Shown piece by piece: positions 16,301 to 23,371 of a stretch of DNA of 28,877 nucleotides; the first letter of the stretch is position 1, and every line of letters starts with the position of its first letter. The notes below the pieces were generated by a model. The model was not told the DNA's origin. It saw nothing but the letters and a program-made list of their open reading frames with translations, and ran no database searches. The position numbers were made by a program, and so were the translations under genes. The stretch lies in the NCBI GenBank assembly GCA_044371535.1, contig JBILTL010000015.1, positions 1 through 28,877 on the forward strand. Direction: 5' to 3'. This DNA is from CAIZGX01 sp044371535 (lineage in GTDB: Bacteria; Bacteroidota; Bacteroidia; Flavobacteriales_D; Sanyastnellaceae).

Positions 16301-16929
16301 TGAGAGAAAAGTTTATCATACAATTTTCGAAGTTCCTTTCTTTGATTTTCCATCCACTCGGAATGCCAATGGTCATCTACCTTTTGGTGCGTTGGATAGA
16401 CCCATACTACATTGCACCAGCAGAGGCAGATTATTTCGTTTTCCTTTTACTCGGAATAAATATTATCGCTCCTGCATTGAGCATTCTCATCATGATCAAA
16501 TTCAAAATGGTTTCATCCATTGATTTACATGATCGAAAGGAGAGATGGGCGCCCTATTTATTGGTTATCTTGTACTACATTATGTCGTACGGTCTGCTCA
16601 GATACCTGGGACCAACACTTCCAACAGAAGTATTCTCATTTATACTTTCCGTAATTTTTTCACTGCTCATTTCCCTTGGAATCAATTTTTTCTGGAAAAT
16701 AAGCGTTCACATGCTCGGACAAGGCGGTGTGTTCGGATCATTAATAAGCTTAAGCATTTTGCACCGTGCAGATGTTTCAATCATCATCATCGCCTGCCTT
16801 TTGATGGCTGCTCTGACCGGTTTCTCGCGACTACGACTTAACGCACACACACATCAGCAAGTGTATGCCGGCTTTGTTTTAGGAATGGTTTGTAACCTAA
16901 TTATTCTCTGCGGAGAGTGGTTTATTTAA
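16300..16929 (+). CDS. Membrane protein, PAP2-phosphatase-like
   Basis: 209 aa with about six hydrophobic segments (roughly 13-30, 45-66, 83-100, 111-130, 145-172, 187-207). Two conserved stretches recall PAP2 lipid phosphatases: WKISVHMLGQGG (~132-143), comparable to the PSGH motif, and SRLRLNAHTHQQVYAG (~176-191), which fits SR-x5-H with the downstream AG. The N-terminal K-x6-RP motif is not clear, so activity is uncertain. Relatives with these two blocks are common in Bacteroidota. The ATG overlaps the rpoN stop by one base, indicating co-translation. Its 3' end overlaps galE on the other strand by 8 bases. If active, undecaprenyl or lipid phosphates are plausible substrates (inference). 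Confidence 0.65.
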   Translation: MREKFIIQFSKFLSLIFHPLGMPMVIYLLVRWIDPYYIAPAEADYFVFLLLGINIIAPALSILIMIKFKMVSSIDLHDRKERWAPYLLVILYYIMSYGLLRYLGPTLPTEVFSFILSVIFSLLISLGINFFWKISVHMLGQGGVFGSLISLSILHRADVSIIIIACLLMAALTGFSRLRLNAHTHQQVYAGFVLGMVCNLIILCGEWFI

Positions 16930-17929
16930 CCTGCGTTCTCGTCCAATTCCAAGCGTGAGCTAAAGCGTCTTCAATGGTCATCTGACATTTCCAACCCAAC
17001 TTCTCTTCGGCATAATCTGGAACTGCCCAAATTGCAGGAACATCTCCCGATCTTCTTCCGGTTATTTCTACGTTTAGTGTAACGTTATTTATTTTTTGAA
17101 AGCGATCCACAACTTCCTTCACACTGTAACCTTTTCCAACACCCAAATTGAAAACTTCTAATTTCGATTCTCTCGTAAGATTCAACGCCAACACATGCGC
17201 TTTCGCTAGATCTACAACATGAATGTAATCGCGAATACACGAACCATCTGGCGTGTCATAATCCTCACCGAAAACAAACAACTTCGCGCGCTTTCCTGAA
17301 GCTACCTCGCAAACCAATGGAATTAAGTTTGTTGGGGCATCATTCGTAGACTCTCCAATCTTTGCTGACGGGTGAGCACCTACCGGATTAAAATATCGCA
17401 ACACAACCGATTGAAAAGGAACGCTCTTCGACGCTTCAAAAATTAAATCTTCACAATCTTGTTTTGTTTGGCCGTAAACGGAAGCCGCCGGCAATCGAGG
17501 TGTTTTTTCGCTAACCGGATTTATTTCCGGCGTGCCATAAACCGTGCAAGAGCTAGAGAAAACAAAGCGCTCTACTGAAAACTCTTCCATCAATTGCAAT
17601 AAAACCTTGGTCGAACCCACGTTATTGCGCATGTACGCCTCTGGCATTTTCTGAGATTCCTCCACCGACTTAAACGCCGCGAAATGAATGACAGAGTTGA
17701 TTTCATACGTGGAAAAAATACGACGCATCTCAGACTCGTTCGTGCAGTCAACTTCCTCGAAAGCAATTTTAACTCCAGTCAAATCTTCCAAACTAGCCAA
17801 ACGACCGATCGTTGAATTCGCCAAATTATCTACAATTACAGGAGTAAATCCCGCCGAAATCAATTCCACAACCGTGTGCGAGCCTATATATCCCAAGCCA
17901 CCGGTAACCAATACTGTTTTATTCTCCAT
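16922..17929 (-). CDS. galE: UDP-glucose 4-epimerase
   Basis: 335 aa, close to the usual ~338. The ATG at 17929 is chosen because GalE proteins begin just before the NAD-binding strand (KTVLVTGGLGYIGSH). An in-frame ATG 32 codons upstream would add a non-homologous stretch and lies above the promoter. Motifs: Rossmann GGLGYIGS (10-17), FSSSCTVYG with the catalytic Ser, YGQTK with the Tyr152/Lys156 pair, and the C-terminal SGDVPAIWAVPDYAEEKLGW block typical of GalE rather than other extended SDRs. It interconverts UDP-glucose and UDP-galactose in the cytoplasm, supplying sugars for surface polysaccharide or galactose use. It is divergent from the Hpt-like gene at 18013. Confidence 0.93.
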   Translation of the reverse strand: MENKTVLVTGGLGYIGSHTVVELISAGFTPVIVDNLANSTIGRLASLEDLTGVKIAFEEVDCTNESEMRRIFSTYEINSVIHFAAFKSVEESQKMPEAYMRNNVGSTKVLLQLMEEFSVERFVFSSSCTVYGTPEINPVSEKTPRLPAASVYGQTKQDCEDLIFEASKSVPFQSVVLRYFNPVGAHPSAKIGESTNDAPTNLIPLVCEVASGKRAKLFVFGEDYDTPDGSCIRDYIHVVDLAKAHVLALNLTRESKLEVFNLGVGKGYSVKEVVDRFQKINNVTLNVEITGRRSGDVPAIWAVPDYAEEKLGWKCQMTIEDALAHAWNWTRTQVK

Positions 17930-17937
17930 AACTCGAG

Positions 17938-17971
17938 CAAAGATAGAAAGATAAAATTTCAGCTTCTGAAA
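17938..17971 (-). promoter_or_regulatory. galE promoter with upstream inverted repeat
   Basis: The minus strand has an exact -7 box TATCTTTG (17938-17945) 8 bases before the galE ATG. Just upstream is a perfect inverted repeat TTTCAG-CTT-CTGAAA (17957-17971), placed between the -7 box and the expected -33 position, so it is a possible operator. Confidence 0.5.
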
Positions 17972-18012
17972 CCTTTCAACATACCGCGACGTAAGAGAAG
18001 AAAAAGTGAAAA

Positions 18013-18366
18013 ATGAATCCGTCAATTCTTCCTTCTAAATCATACGATAAGACCTATCTTCTTCGATTGTTAAATGGAAATTCTGAAATGATGGGGGTTG
18101 TATTAAATGAAATCTTTCACAACCTTCCAGACTGCCTGGCTGAAATAAATTCAAGCCTCAACACGAACGATTCCATTGGTGTTGTTACATACTCCTCTCG
18201 AGCGAAAAGTGCACTTCTTATGATTCGCGAAGATCAACTTGCTCAGGCCTTCAATCATATTGAAATTTCTGCTCGAAACGGTGAAATGAACCTGGCTAAA
18301 TTCACATTCATCGATGCGTTCAATCGAACGCTCGCTCGAATTAATAGCATGAAAGAAGCGGTTTAA
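18013..18366 (+). CDS. Small Hpt-like protein lacking the phospho-acceptor His
   Basis: 117 aa, predicted all-helical. The pattern LLNGNSEMMGVVLNEIFHNL followed by PDCLAEINSSLNTND and then YSSRAKSALLMI (~60-71) resembles small histidine-phosphotransfer (Hpt) proteins, in which the third block reads AHxxKxs. Aligning the conserved Lys (K65) places Ser62 where the phosphorylated His should be. Hpt proteins relay phosphate between response regulators; one without His could only bind a receiver domain, not carry phosphate. No kinase or regulator gene is in the window. The start ATG at 18013 has no obvious -7 box. The family call rests on my reading of the pattern and could be wrong. Confidence 0.5.
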   Translation: MNPSILPSKSYDKTYLLRLLNGNSEMMGVVLNEIFHNLPDCLAEINSSLNTNDSIGVVTYSSRAKSALLMIREDQLAQAFNHIEISARNGEMNLAKFTFIDAFNRTLARINSMKEAV

Positions 18367-18399
18367 TTCTTATTCCGAAAAACTTCTTTTCTTTTTATT

Positions 18400-18407
18400 T
18401 AAGTTTG
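18400..18407 (+). promoter_or_regulatory. -7 box of the DUF4301 gene
   Basis: TAAGTTTG, an exact TAnnTTTG, lies 19 bases before the ATG at 18427. Confidence 0.5.
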
Positions 18408-18426
18408 TTGGTTCATTCTTTTCATA

Positions 18427-19833
18427 ATGAAAAATAAAATTGAACGAGCACTTAACCTTTTGTCGACGAATAAGCCCGCACAGCTCATTCGGCACTGCAG
18501 CGTTGGAGATGGCATAATTCAATTAGACGGCTCATTGTTATTGGATGCTATTCAAAAATTTGAAAAGAATTACGCTAACATTAAAATTGAAAAATTCGTC
18601 CCAGCATCCGGCGCAGCAACACGCATGTTCGCTCCACTCAGTGGTGTAGATTTATTGAATCCGAACGACGAAGCGGAATACTTTTTTCTTCATTTACGCG
18701 ACTTTCCTTTCTTCAATTCGATTCTTTTAAACTTCGAAAAAGATGCGTTGAGTTACGATGAAACCACTGGTATCGAGAGATATTCTCGCGTATTACACTT
18801 TCTATTCAACAACGGTTACGCTACCTTTCCGAAAGGCGCTGTTCCCTTTCATTCATATGATGAAGAAGAGCGCACAGCCTATGCGGAACATTGCGTTGAA
18901 AGCACTCATTACATGCAGCAAAACGGAAGTCACGAAATTCATTTCACCATTCCCGCTGAACACAGAATGTTGGTAGAAAATATCTTCCATTCATTTTTTG
19001 AAAATAAGGTCGATAGCATTAAAAAGATTTCCTTCAGTTCTCAAGATCCAGATACGCACATACCCGCGCTCGACAAAAACAATATGCCCATCCTCAATGA
19101 AAAAGGCGAGGTGTTCTTACGTCCCGCTGGTCACGGCGCGCTGCTTAAAAACTTACAAGAATTAAAAGGAGAATGTGTCTTCATTCAAAACATAGATAAC
19201 ATCACAGAAGCTTCGCACCATGCAGATGTGGCGGCATATAGGAAGTTAATGGGTGGAATTCTTTTAGGCCTCGTTGAAGAAAGAAACAACTTACTTCGAG
19301 ATCTTGAAAATCATGCTGATCATGCTGAAGAACGAGCAATCGCCTTCCTTGAAAAATGGTTCAAAACACCTTCGCGAGGATCATCATTGGCTGAACAGTT
19401 AAACAAGCCTCTTCGCGTTTGCGGAATGGTTGAAAACACCGGAGAGCCTGGTGGTGGGCCGTTTTGGGTGAAAAACGATGAAGGAATTGAATCGAAACAA
19501 ATCATTGAAAAAGCGCAAATCAATAAAGATGATGCCGAGCAATTAGGTGTGTTCCAAAAGTCTACACACTTCAATCCGGTTGATTTGGTTTGTCATTTTT
19601 TAGATCATAACGGAAAGAAATATAACCTCGAAGATTTCCGAAACCCTACCGCTGCGCTTGTTAGCGAGAAACTCATGTTGGGAAAACGAACGAATGTGAT
19701 TGAACTGCCTGGACTTTGGAACGGAGGTATGTGGAACTGGAATTCGGTTTTTGTTGAAATTCCTTCGCGCGTATTTCACCCTGTGAAAACCGTGAATGAT
19801 CTCTTAAAAAGCGGACACAAGCCGAAGGCTTAA
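18427..19833 (+). CDS. DUF4301 protein with nucleotidyltransferase-like motifs
   Basis: 468 aa, no signal peptide or membrane segment. The sequence fits the Bacteroidota family DUF4301. Two blocks resemble UDP-sugar pyrophosphorylases: PASGAATRMF (59-68), comparable to the nucleotide-binding AGGxGTRMG loop, and RPAGHGALLKNL (232-243) with FIQNIDN (252-258), comparable to PxGHGxxxxxL and the metal-binding nvDN. Other conserved stretches are MVENTGEPGGGPFW and GLWNGGMWNWN. From this I infer an enzyme that binds a nucleotide and perhaps a sugar phosphate; no substrate is established. The usual Lys after the first loop (GGxGTRMGxxxPK) is not obvious, so the activity may differ. The stop overlaps the convergent ABC gene by 4 bases. 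Confidence 0.75.
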   Translation: MKNKIERALNLLSTNKPAQLIRHCSVGDGIIQLDGSLLLDAIQKFEKNYANIKIEKFVPASGAATRMFAPLSGVDLLNPNDEAEYFFLHLRDFPFFNSILLNFEKDALSYDETTGIERYSRVLHFLFNNGYATFPKGAVPFHSYDEEERTAYAEHCVESTHYMQQNGSHEIHFTIPAEHRMLVENIFHSFFENKVDSIKKISFSSQDPDTHIPALDKNNMPILNEKGEVFLRPAGHGALLKNLQELKGECVFIQNIDNITEASHHADVAAYRKLMGGILLGLVEERNNLLRDLENHADHAEERAIAFLEKWFKTPSRGSSLAEQLNKPLRVCGMVENTGEPGGGPFWVKNDEGIESKQIIEKAQINKDDAEQLGVFQKSTHFNPVDLVCHFLDHNGKKYNLEDFRNPTAALVSEKLMLGKRTNVIELPGLWNGGMWNWNSVFVEIPSRVFHPVKTVNDLLKSGHKPKA

Positions 19834-20429
19834 CTCAACGTCCAAATATCTGAACACCCCGTCAATTCTGACTCTGAAGCATTAGACGCAACGATAACGG
19901 TTTTGTTTTTCTTACTTGAAACAACAAATTCCGAAAACCAGTTTTCAGCATCTTTATCGAGGTGAGCACACGGCTCGTCCAAGAAAACACAAGAGACATC
20001 TGATAACAGGGCCGTTCCCAATTTCACGCGCTGCTTCATTCCACTTGAAAAATACTTCAATGCCTTGTTTGCATGTTTTTCAAGTTGAAGAATTTCAGGT
20101 ATCTCATTCACTGAATAAGAGGCTTCAAATGACTTCAATCCGTGCGTGAACTGAAGGTGTTCAAGCAATGTGAAATCTTCGTACAGCCCCATGGCTGGTG
20201 AGCATAGCGAAATGTTTTTCCAAATTTCATCGGAAGGAATTCCTTCATAGATCACCATACCTTCAGAGGCAGATAGATAGCCCGAAATAATTTGAACCAA
20301 GGTCGATTTTCCAGATCCGTTCTGACCAACAATGCCAATGTGATCTCCTGAATGAAAGGTTCGATTTAGGTGACGGAAAATATATTTTCCACCGAACTTC
20401 TTACCAATATTTTGAAGTTCTATTTGCAA
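19830..20429 (-). CDS. Small ABC-type ATP-binding protein
   Basis: 199 aa from a TTG start, one base after the lpxA stop; no ATG or GTG lies between the upstream in-frame stop and the Walker A motif, so TTG is the only fit. Walker A is GQNGSGKS (35-42), signature FSSGMKQRVKLG (127-138) and Walker B CVFLDEP (147-153), followed by the D-loop AHLD. Two catalytic positions look unusual: the Q-loop reads LCSPA without Gln, and the switch His appears to be Asn183 in IVASNASE. No membrane partner is encoded nearby. Coupling to lpxA suggests a role in envelope lipid or polysaccharide export (inference). Size resembles CcmA-type ATPases, but context does not support haem export. Confidence 0.8.
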   Translation of the reverse strand: MQIELQNIGKKFGGKYIFRHLNRTFHSGDHIGIVGQNGSGKSTLVQIISGYLSASEGMVIYEGIPSDEIWKNISLCSPAMGLYEDFTLLEHLQFTHGLKSFEASYSVNEIPEILQLEKHANKALKYFSSGMKQRVKLGTALLSDVSCVFLDEPCAHLDKDAENWFSEFVVSSKKNKTVIVASNASESELTGCSDIWTLS

Positions 20430-20430
20430 C

Positions 20431-21210
20431 TTAAGTAGTCTGTGCGCCGCGAACTACGCCCTTTTCAGAACGTTGAATGAACGCGAGAACGATTTGCTTT
20501 TCTTCTGATTCTGGAAGCGTTTCTACAATTTGCTTCACCCCTGCGGCCAAGCTATTGTTGTGTACGAATAACGCTCTGTAGATATCTTCCAATCGAGATA
20601 CTTGCTCGTCTGTGTATCCTCTTCTTCTTAATCCAATGCTGTTAACACCAATGAAACTAAGGGGTTCGCGAGCTACCTTAATGAATGGAGGTACATTTTT
20701 TCTAACCAAGGAACCGCCTGCGATAAATGCGTGATCTCCGATTTCAATAAACTGCTGAACAGCTACAACACCTTCAACCACCACCCAATTTCCAATGGTA
20801 ACGTGACCCGCAATATTCGCTGAATTCGCTATCACACAATTGTCTCCAACGAATGCATCGTGCGCTAAATGCACATAAGCCATAAGCAGACAATTGCTTC
20901 CCACTTTCGTGGTCATGCGGTCCTTCGTGCCGCGGTTAAGCGTGCAGCATTCTCTAATTGTTGTGTTATCTCCTATCTCAACGGTGGTCTTTTCACCAGC
21001 AAACTTCAAATCTTGAGGAATAGCCGAGATCACAGCTCCAGGAAAAATGCGACAATTCTTTCCAATGCGCGCACCGTCCATAATGGTCACGTTCGGTCCA
21101 ATCCATGTTCCTTCACCAATAACAACATCGCCGTAAATCGTTGTGAATGGACCTACTTCAACGCCCTCACCGATTTTAGCATCTGGATGAATTTGTGCTA
21201 AGTTGCTCAT
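20431..21210 (-). CDS. lpxA: Acyl-ACP--UDP-N-acetylglucosamine O-acyltransferase
   Basis: 259 aa, normal length. Residues ~5-185 are hexapeptide repeats of a left-handed beta-helix (IGEGVEVGPF, IGEGTWIGPN, IGKNCRIFPG and so on). The catalytic His is H117 in AYVHLAHDAFVG. The C-terminal block (FIGVNSIGLRRRGY) is typical of LpxA and not LpxD. It carries out the first step of lipid A synthesis, moving a 3-hydroxyacyl chain from ACP to the 3-OH of UDP-GlcNAc in the cytoplasm as a trimer. Its ATG overlaps the lpxC-fabZ stop as ATGA, so the two are translationally coupled, and the ABC gene follows directly. Confidence 0.95.
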   Translation of the reverse strand: MSNLAQIHPDAKIGEGVEVGPFTTIYGDVVIGEGTWIGPNVTIMDGARIGKNCRIFPGAVISAIPQDLKFAGEKTTVEIGDNTTIRECCTLNRGTKDRMTTKVGSNCLLMAYVHLAHDAFVGDNCVIANSANIAGHVTIGNWVVVEGVVAVQQFIEIGDHAFIAGGSLVRKNVPPFIKVAREPLSFIGVNSIGLRRRGYTDEQVSRLEDIYRALFVHNNSLAAGVKQIVETLPESEEKQIVLAFIQRSEKGVVRGAQTT

Positions 21211-22628
21211 GCCTTTTCTGTTGTTTGTGTTGGTACTTTATCTTTCACAACTTGCGCTAACATAGTGGCTTCACCCACTTCCTTTCCATTTACATAAGCC
21301 ACACCGCGCATATTCACTAAGCCTCTACGAATAGGTGATTCAAGTTTTAGATGGAAAATAAGTGTGTCTCCAGGTAATACTTTTTGTTTGAATTTCACCC
21401 CATCAATCTTCATGAAGTAAGTGCTGTATAACTCCGGCTCCTCCACTTGACTTAGCGCAAAGATTCCACCCACTTGAGCCATGGCTTCAATTTGCAAAAC
21501 TCCGGGCATTACAGGGTTTCCAGGAAAGTGTCCTTGGAAAAACGGCTCATTCAACGTGATGTTCTTCAACCCAACAATACTCTCGTTGTCCATCGCAATT
21601 ACGCGATCTACCAACAAGAATGGGTAGCGATGCGGAAGCATCTTGGTAATTTGATTGATATCGAAAACTGTTTTTGTTAGGTCAAAAGAGACAGTAGACT
21701 GACGTTTTTTGTCCCAAGCCTTCAACACTTTCGCGAACGCTACGTTTCCAGCATGACCTGGGCGTGCAGCCAAAATATGTCCACGTAAAAACTTACCTGT
21801 TAGCGCCAAATCTCCAACAATATCAAGCAACTTGTGTCTTGCTGGCTCGTTTTCATATTGAAGTTTAATGGTATTCAAAACACCAATTCCTTCAACCTTT
21901 ACATCTATTTCTTCACGACCTAACTCTTTCAAGATGTCTTTGATCTGTTGATCGGTGTAATCTTTATCTACCATCACAATGGCATTGTCGAGACTTCCTC
22001 CTTTAATCAAACCGTTTTTAGCAAGTAGCTCTAATTCTCTCAAGAAAACGAAGGTTCTACATTTTGAAATTTCACTTGAGAATTGATCCAAATGATACAT
22101 CTGAGCATGCTGAGTTCCCAATATTGGCGAGTTGTAATCAACCATTACAGTTACTCTATACTCTCCGCCATTCGTAGGAACAGCAAGCATTTCAACACCT
22201 TTATCTGTGTCTTCAAACGCGATGTTCTCGTCTAATACGATATACTTTCTATCAGCGTTTTGCTCTTCGTATCCTCCAGCCTCGATCGCTTCTACGAAAG
22301 GCCACGCGCTGCCGTCCATGATTGGAATTTCAGGACCAGTAATTTGAAGGAGAGCATTGTCTACGCGACTTCCATAAAGCGCAGCCAAAACGTGCTCTGT
22401 CGTGTAAACACGCGCGCCATTTTGCTCTAAGGTTGTTCCCCTTTGGGTTCCCACCACACGATCGCAATCCGCATCAATGATTGGTGAACCCTCTAAATCT
22501 ACACGTTGAAATTTATATCCGTGATTCTCCGGTGCCGGACAAATCGTTAGTGTTACTGCTTCTCCGGTATGTAAGCCAACTCCGTTGAATACGATTGGCG
22601 CTTTAACTGTTCTCTGTTTTGAAGACAT
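21207..22628 (-). CDS. lpxC-fabZ: Bifunctional LpxC deacetylase / FabZ dehydratase
   Basis: 473 aa fusion, a known arrangement in Bacteroidota. Residues ~1-305 are LpxC, the zinc enzyme that removes acetate from UDP-3-O-acyl-GlcNAc: TTEHVLAAL (E78, H79), HKLLDIVGDLALTG (H265, D269) and ARPGHAGN (H292). Residues ~322-465 are FabZ, 3-hydroxyacyl-ACP dehydratase: LPHRYPFLLVDRV, then QGHFPGNPVMPGV (H367) and IEAMAQ (E381). The fusion joins the committed step of lipid A synthesis with the fatty-acid step that competes for the same 3-hydroxyacyl-ACP pool. The ATG at 22628 yields the canonical start (KQRTVKAPIVFNGVGLHTG). A -7 box ends only 4 bases before this ATG. Confidence 0.96.
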   Translation of the reverse strand: MSSKQRTVKAPIVFNGVGLHTGEAVTLTICPAPENHGYKFQRVDLEGSPIIDADCDRVVGTQRGTTLEQNGARVYTTEHVLAALYGSRVDNALLQITGPEIPIMDGSAWPFVEAIEAGGYEEQNADRKYIVLDENIAFEDTDKGVEMLAVPTNGGEYRVTVMVDYNSPILGTQHAQMYHLDQFSSEISKCRTFVFLRELELLAKNGLIKGGSLDNAIVMVDKDYTDQQIKDILKELGREEIDVKVEGIGVLNTIKLQYENEPARHKLLDIVGDLALTGKFLRGHILAARPGHAGNVAFAKVLKAWDKKRQSTVSFDLTKTVFDINQITKMLPHRYPFLLVDRVIAMDNESIVGLKNITLNEPFFQGHFPGNPVMPGVLQIEAMAQVGGIFALSQVEEPELYSTYFMKIDGVKFKQKVLPGDTLIFHLKLESPIRRGLVNMRGVAYVNGKEVGEATMLAQVVKDKVPTQTTEKA

Positions 22629-22632
22629 GCTG

Positions 22633-22663
22633 CAAAATTAGTGTGAATTAACAGGTAATTCAC
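22633..22663 (-). promoter_or_regulatory. lpxC-fabZ promoter with adjacent 8-bp palindrome
   Basis: On the minus strand TAATTTTG (22633-22640), an exact -7 consensus, is 4 bases from the ATG. Directly upstream is a perfect inverted repeat GTGAATTA-ACAGG-TAATTCAC (22643-22663, as read on the plus strand), covering the spacer where polymerase would bind. No T run follows it, so it is more likely an operator than a terminator for the tetR gene. Confidence 0.55.
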
Positions 22664-22687
22664 TTGATTTTCGAATAGATTCTTTTG

Positions 22688-23251
22688 TTATTTACGAATA
22701 GATTGAATAATGGCATCGGCCATTTCTCGCACTTCCTTCTCTGTTATTTTCTTCTTCTCAACTGCCTTCAATCTTACAACTGCAAACACACTTGAAAGAA
22801 CGTGTTCAAACTGAAAAGCAACATTCATCTTCTTGAATTTACCAGTCTTTTGACCTTCCTTCAACAAGGCTGTCAATGCTGAAAAAGCATCTTCCATTTC
22901 CTTGTTCTTGCTGTACTGCGGTGAGTTGCGGTATTGAATAACGGCCAAATAACGCAAAGGCGCAGTTGAAAAATATCCGTAAAGCGCTAACCAAGCTTGG
23001 GTCAAACGCTGAACCTCCTTTCCTTTTACCGAGAGTGACTCGTGAAGAGCACGGGCTGCTTCTGTGCATGTTTCCACATAAAGACTTTCAAATAAATCTT
23101 CTTTGCTTGGAAAGTGGTGATAAATTGTACCAACCGCAACGCCTGAAAGCTTTGCTAATTCAGACATTGGGGAAGCGTGAAAGCCTCCGTTTGAGATTAA
23201 TTTTAGGGCGGTATTTACGACCTTATCTCTTCTTGAAATTTCTTTTGCCAT
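22688..23251 (-). CDS. TetR/AcrR-family transcriptional regulator
   Basis: 187 aa. The N-terminal HTH is clear: SPMSELAKLSGVAVGTIYHH (~27-46) with FPSKEDLFESLY. The C-terminal ~120 residues are helical ligand-binding and dimer region with no recognisable ligand class. The ATG at 23251 is supported by an upstream exact -7 box and a palindrome covering the start site (23253-23270), so autorepression is likely. Its stop is 59 bases before lpxC-fabZ on the same strand, with no clear terminator between, so some read-through into the lipid A operon is possible. Divergent target genes in this class are often exporters, but here the neighbour is a YqeY-family gene. Confidence 0.88.
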   Translation of the reverse strand: MAKEISRRDKVVNTALKLISNGGFHASPMSELAKLSGVAVGTIYHHFPSKEDLFESLYVETCTEAARALHESLSVKGKEVQRLTQAWLALYGYFSTAPLRYLAVIQYRNSPQYSKNKEMEDAFSALTALLKEGQKTGKFKKMNVAFQFEHVLSSVFAVVRLKAVEKKKITEKEVREMADAIIQSIRK

Positions 23252-23252
23252 A

Positions 23253-23278
23253 ACCGAATGTTCGTTCGGTCAAAGATA
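23253..23278 (-). promoter_or_regulatory. tetR promoter and candidate TetR operator
   Basis: The minus strand reads TATCTTTG (-7 box, 23271-23278) followed directly by ACCGAACGAACATTCGGT (23253-23270), an inverted repeat with ACCGAA/TTCGGT arms. The repeat ends one base from the tetR ATG and covers the expected transcription start, an ideal position for autorepression. Confidence 0.7.
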
Positions 23279-23343
23279 TTTCCTTTTCTAAACACTGGAG
23301 TTGAAACTTTTCACCAACAGCCTTTTAATAAAGAAGAAATTAC

Positions 23344-23351
23344 TAAACTTG
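23344..23351 (+). promoter_or_regulatory. Possible -7 box of the YqeY-family gene
   Basis: TAAACTTG matches TAnnTTTG at 7 of 8 bases and is 20 bases before the ATG at 23372. No -33 element is evident. Confidence 0.3.
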
Positions 23352-23371
23352 CAGAACAAAAATTTGAACAC

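Noticed and set aside
16906..16917. CTCT-GCGG-AGAG hairpin at the end of the PAP2-like gene as a terminator
   Set aside because: Only 4 bp of stem; the following TGGTTTATTTAA is a poor tail.
17930..18025. Longer galE reading frame starting at 18025
   Set aside because: It adds 32 residues unlike GalE, overlaps the divergent gene and contains the promoter.
19819..19831. AAGCC-GAA-GGCTT hairpin at the DUF4301/ABC convergent junction as a terminator
   Set aside because: The stem is only 5 bp with a 3-base loop and no T run follows on either strand.
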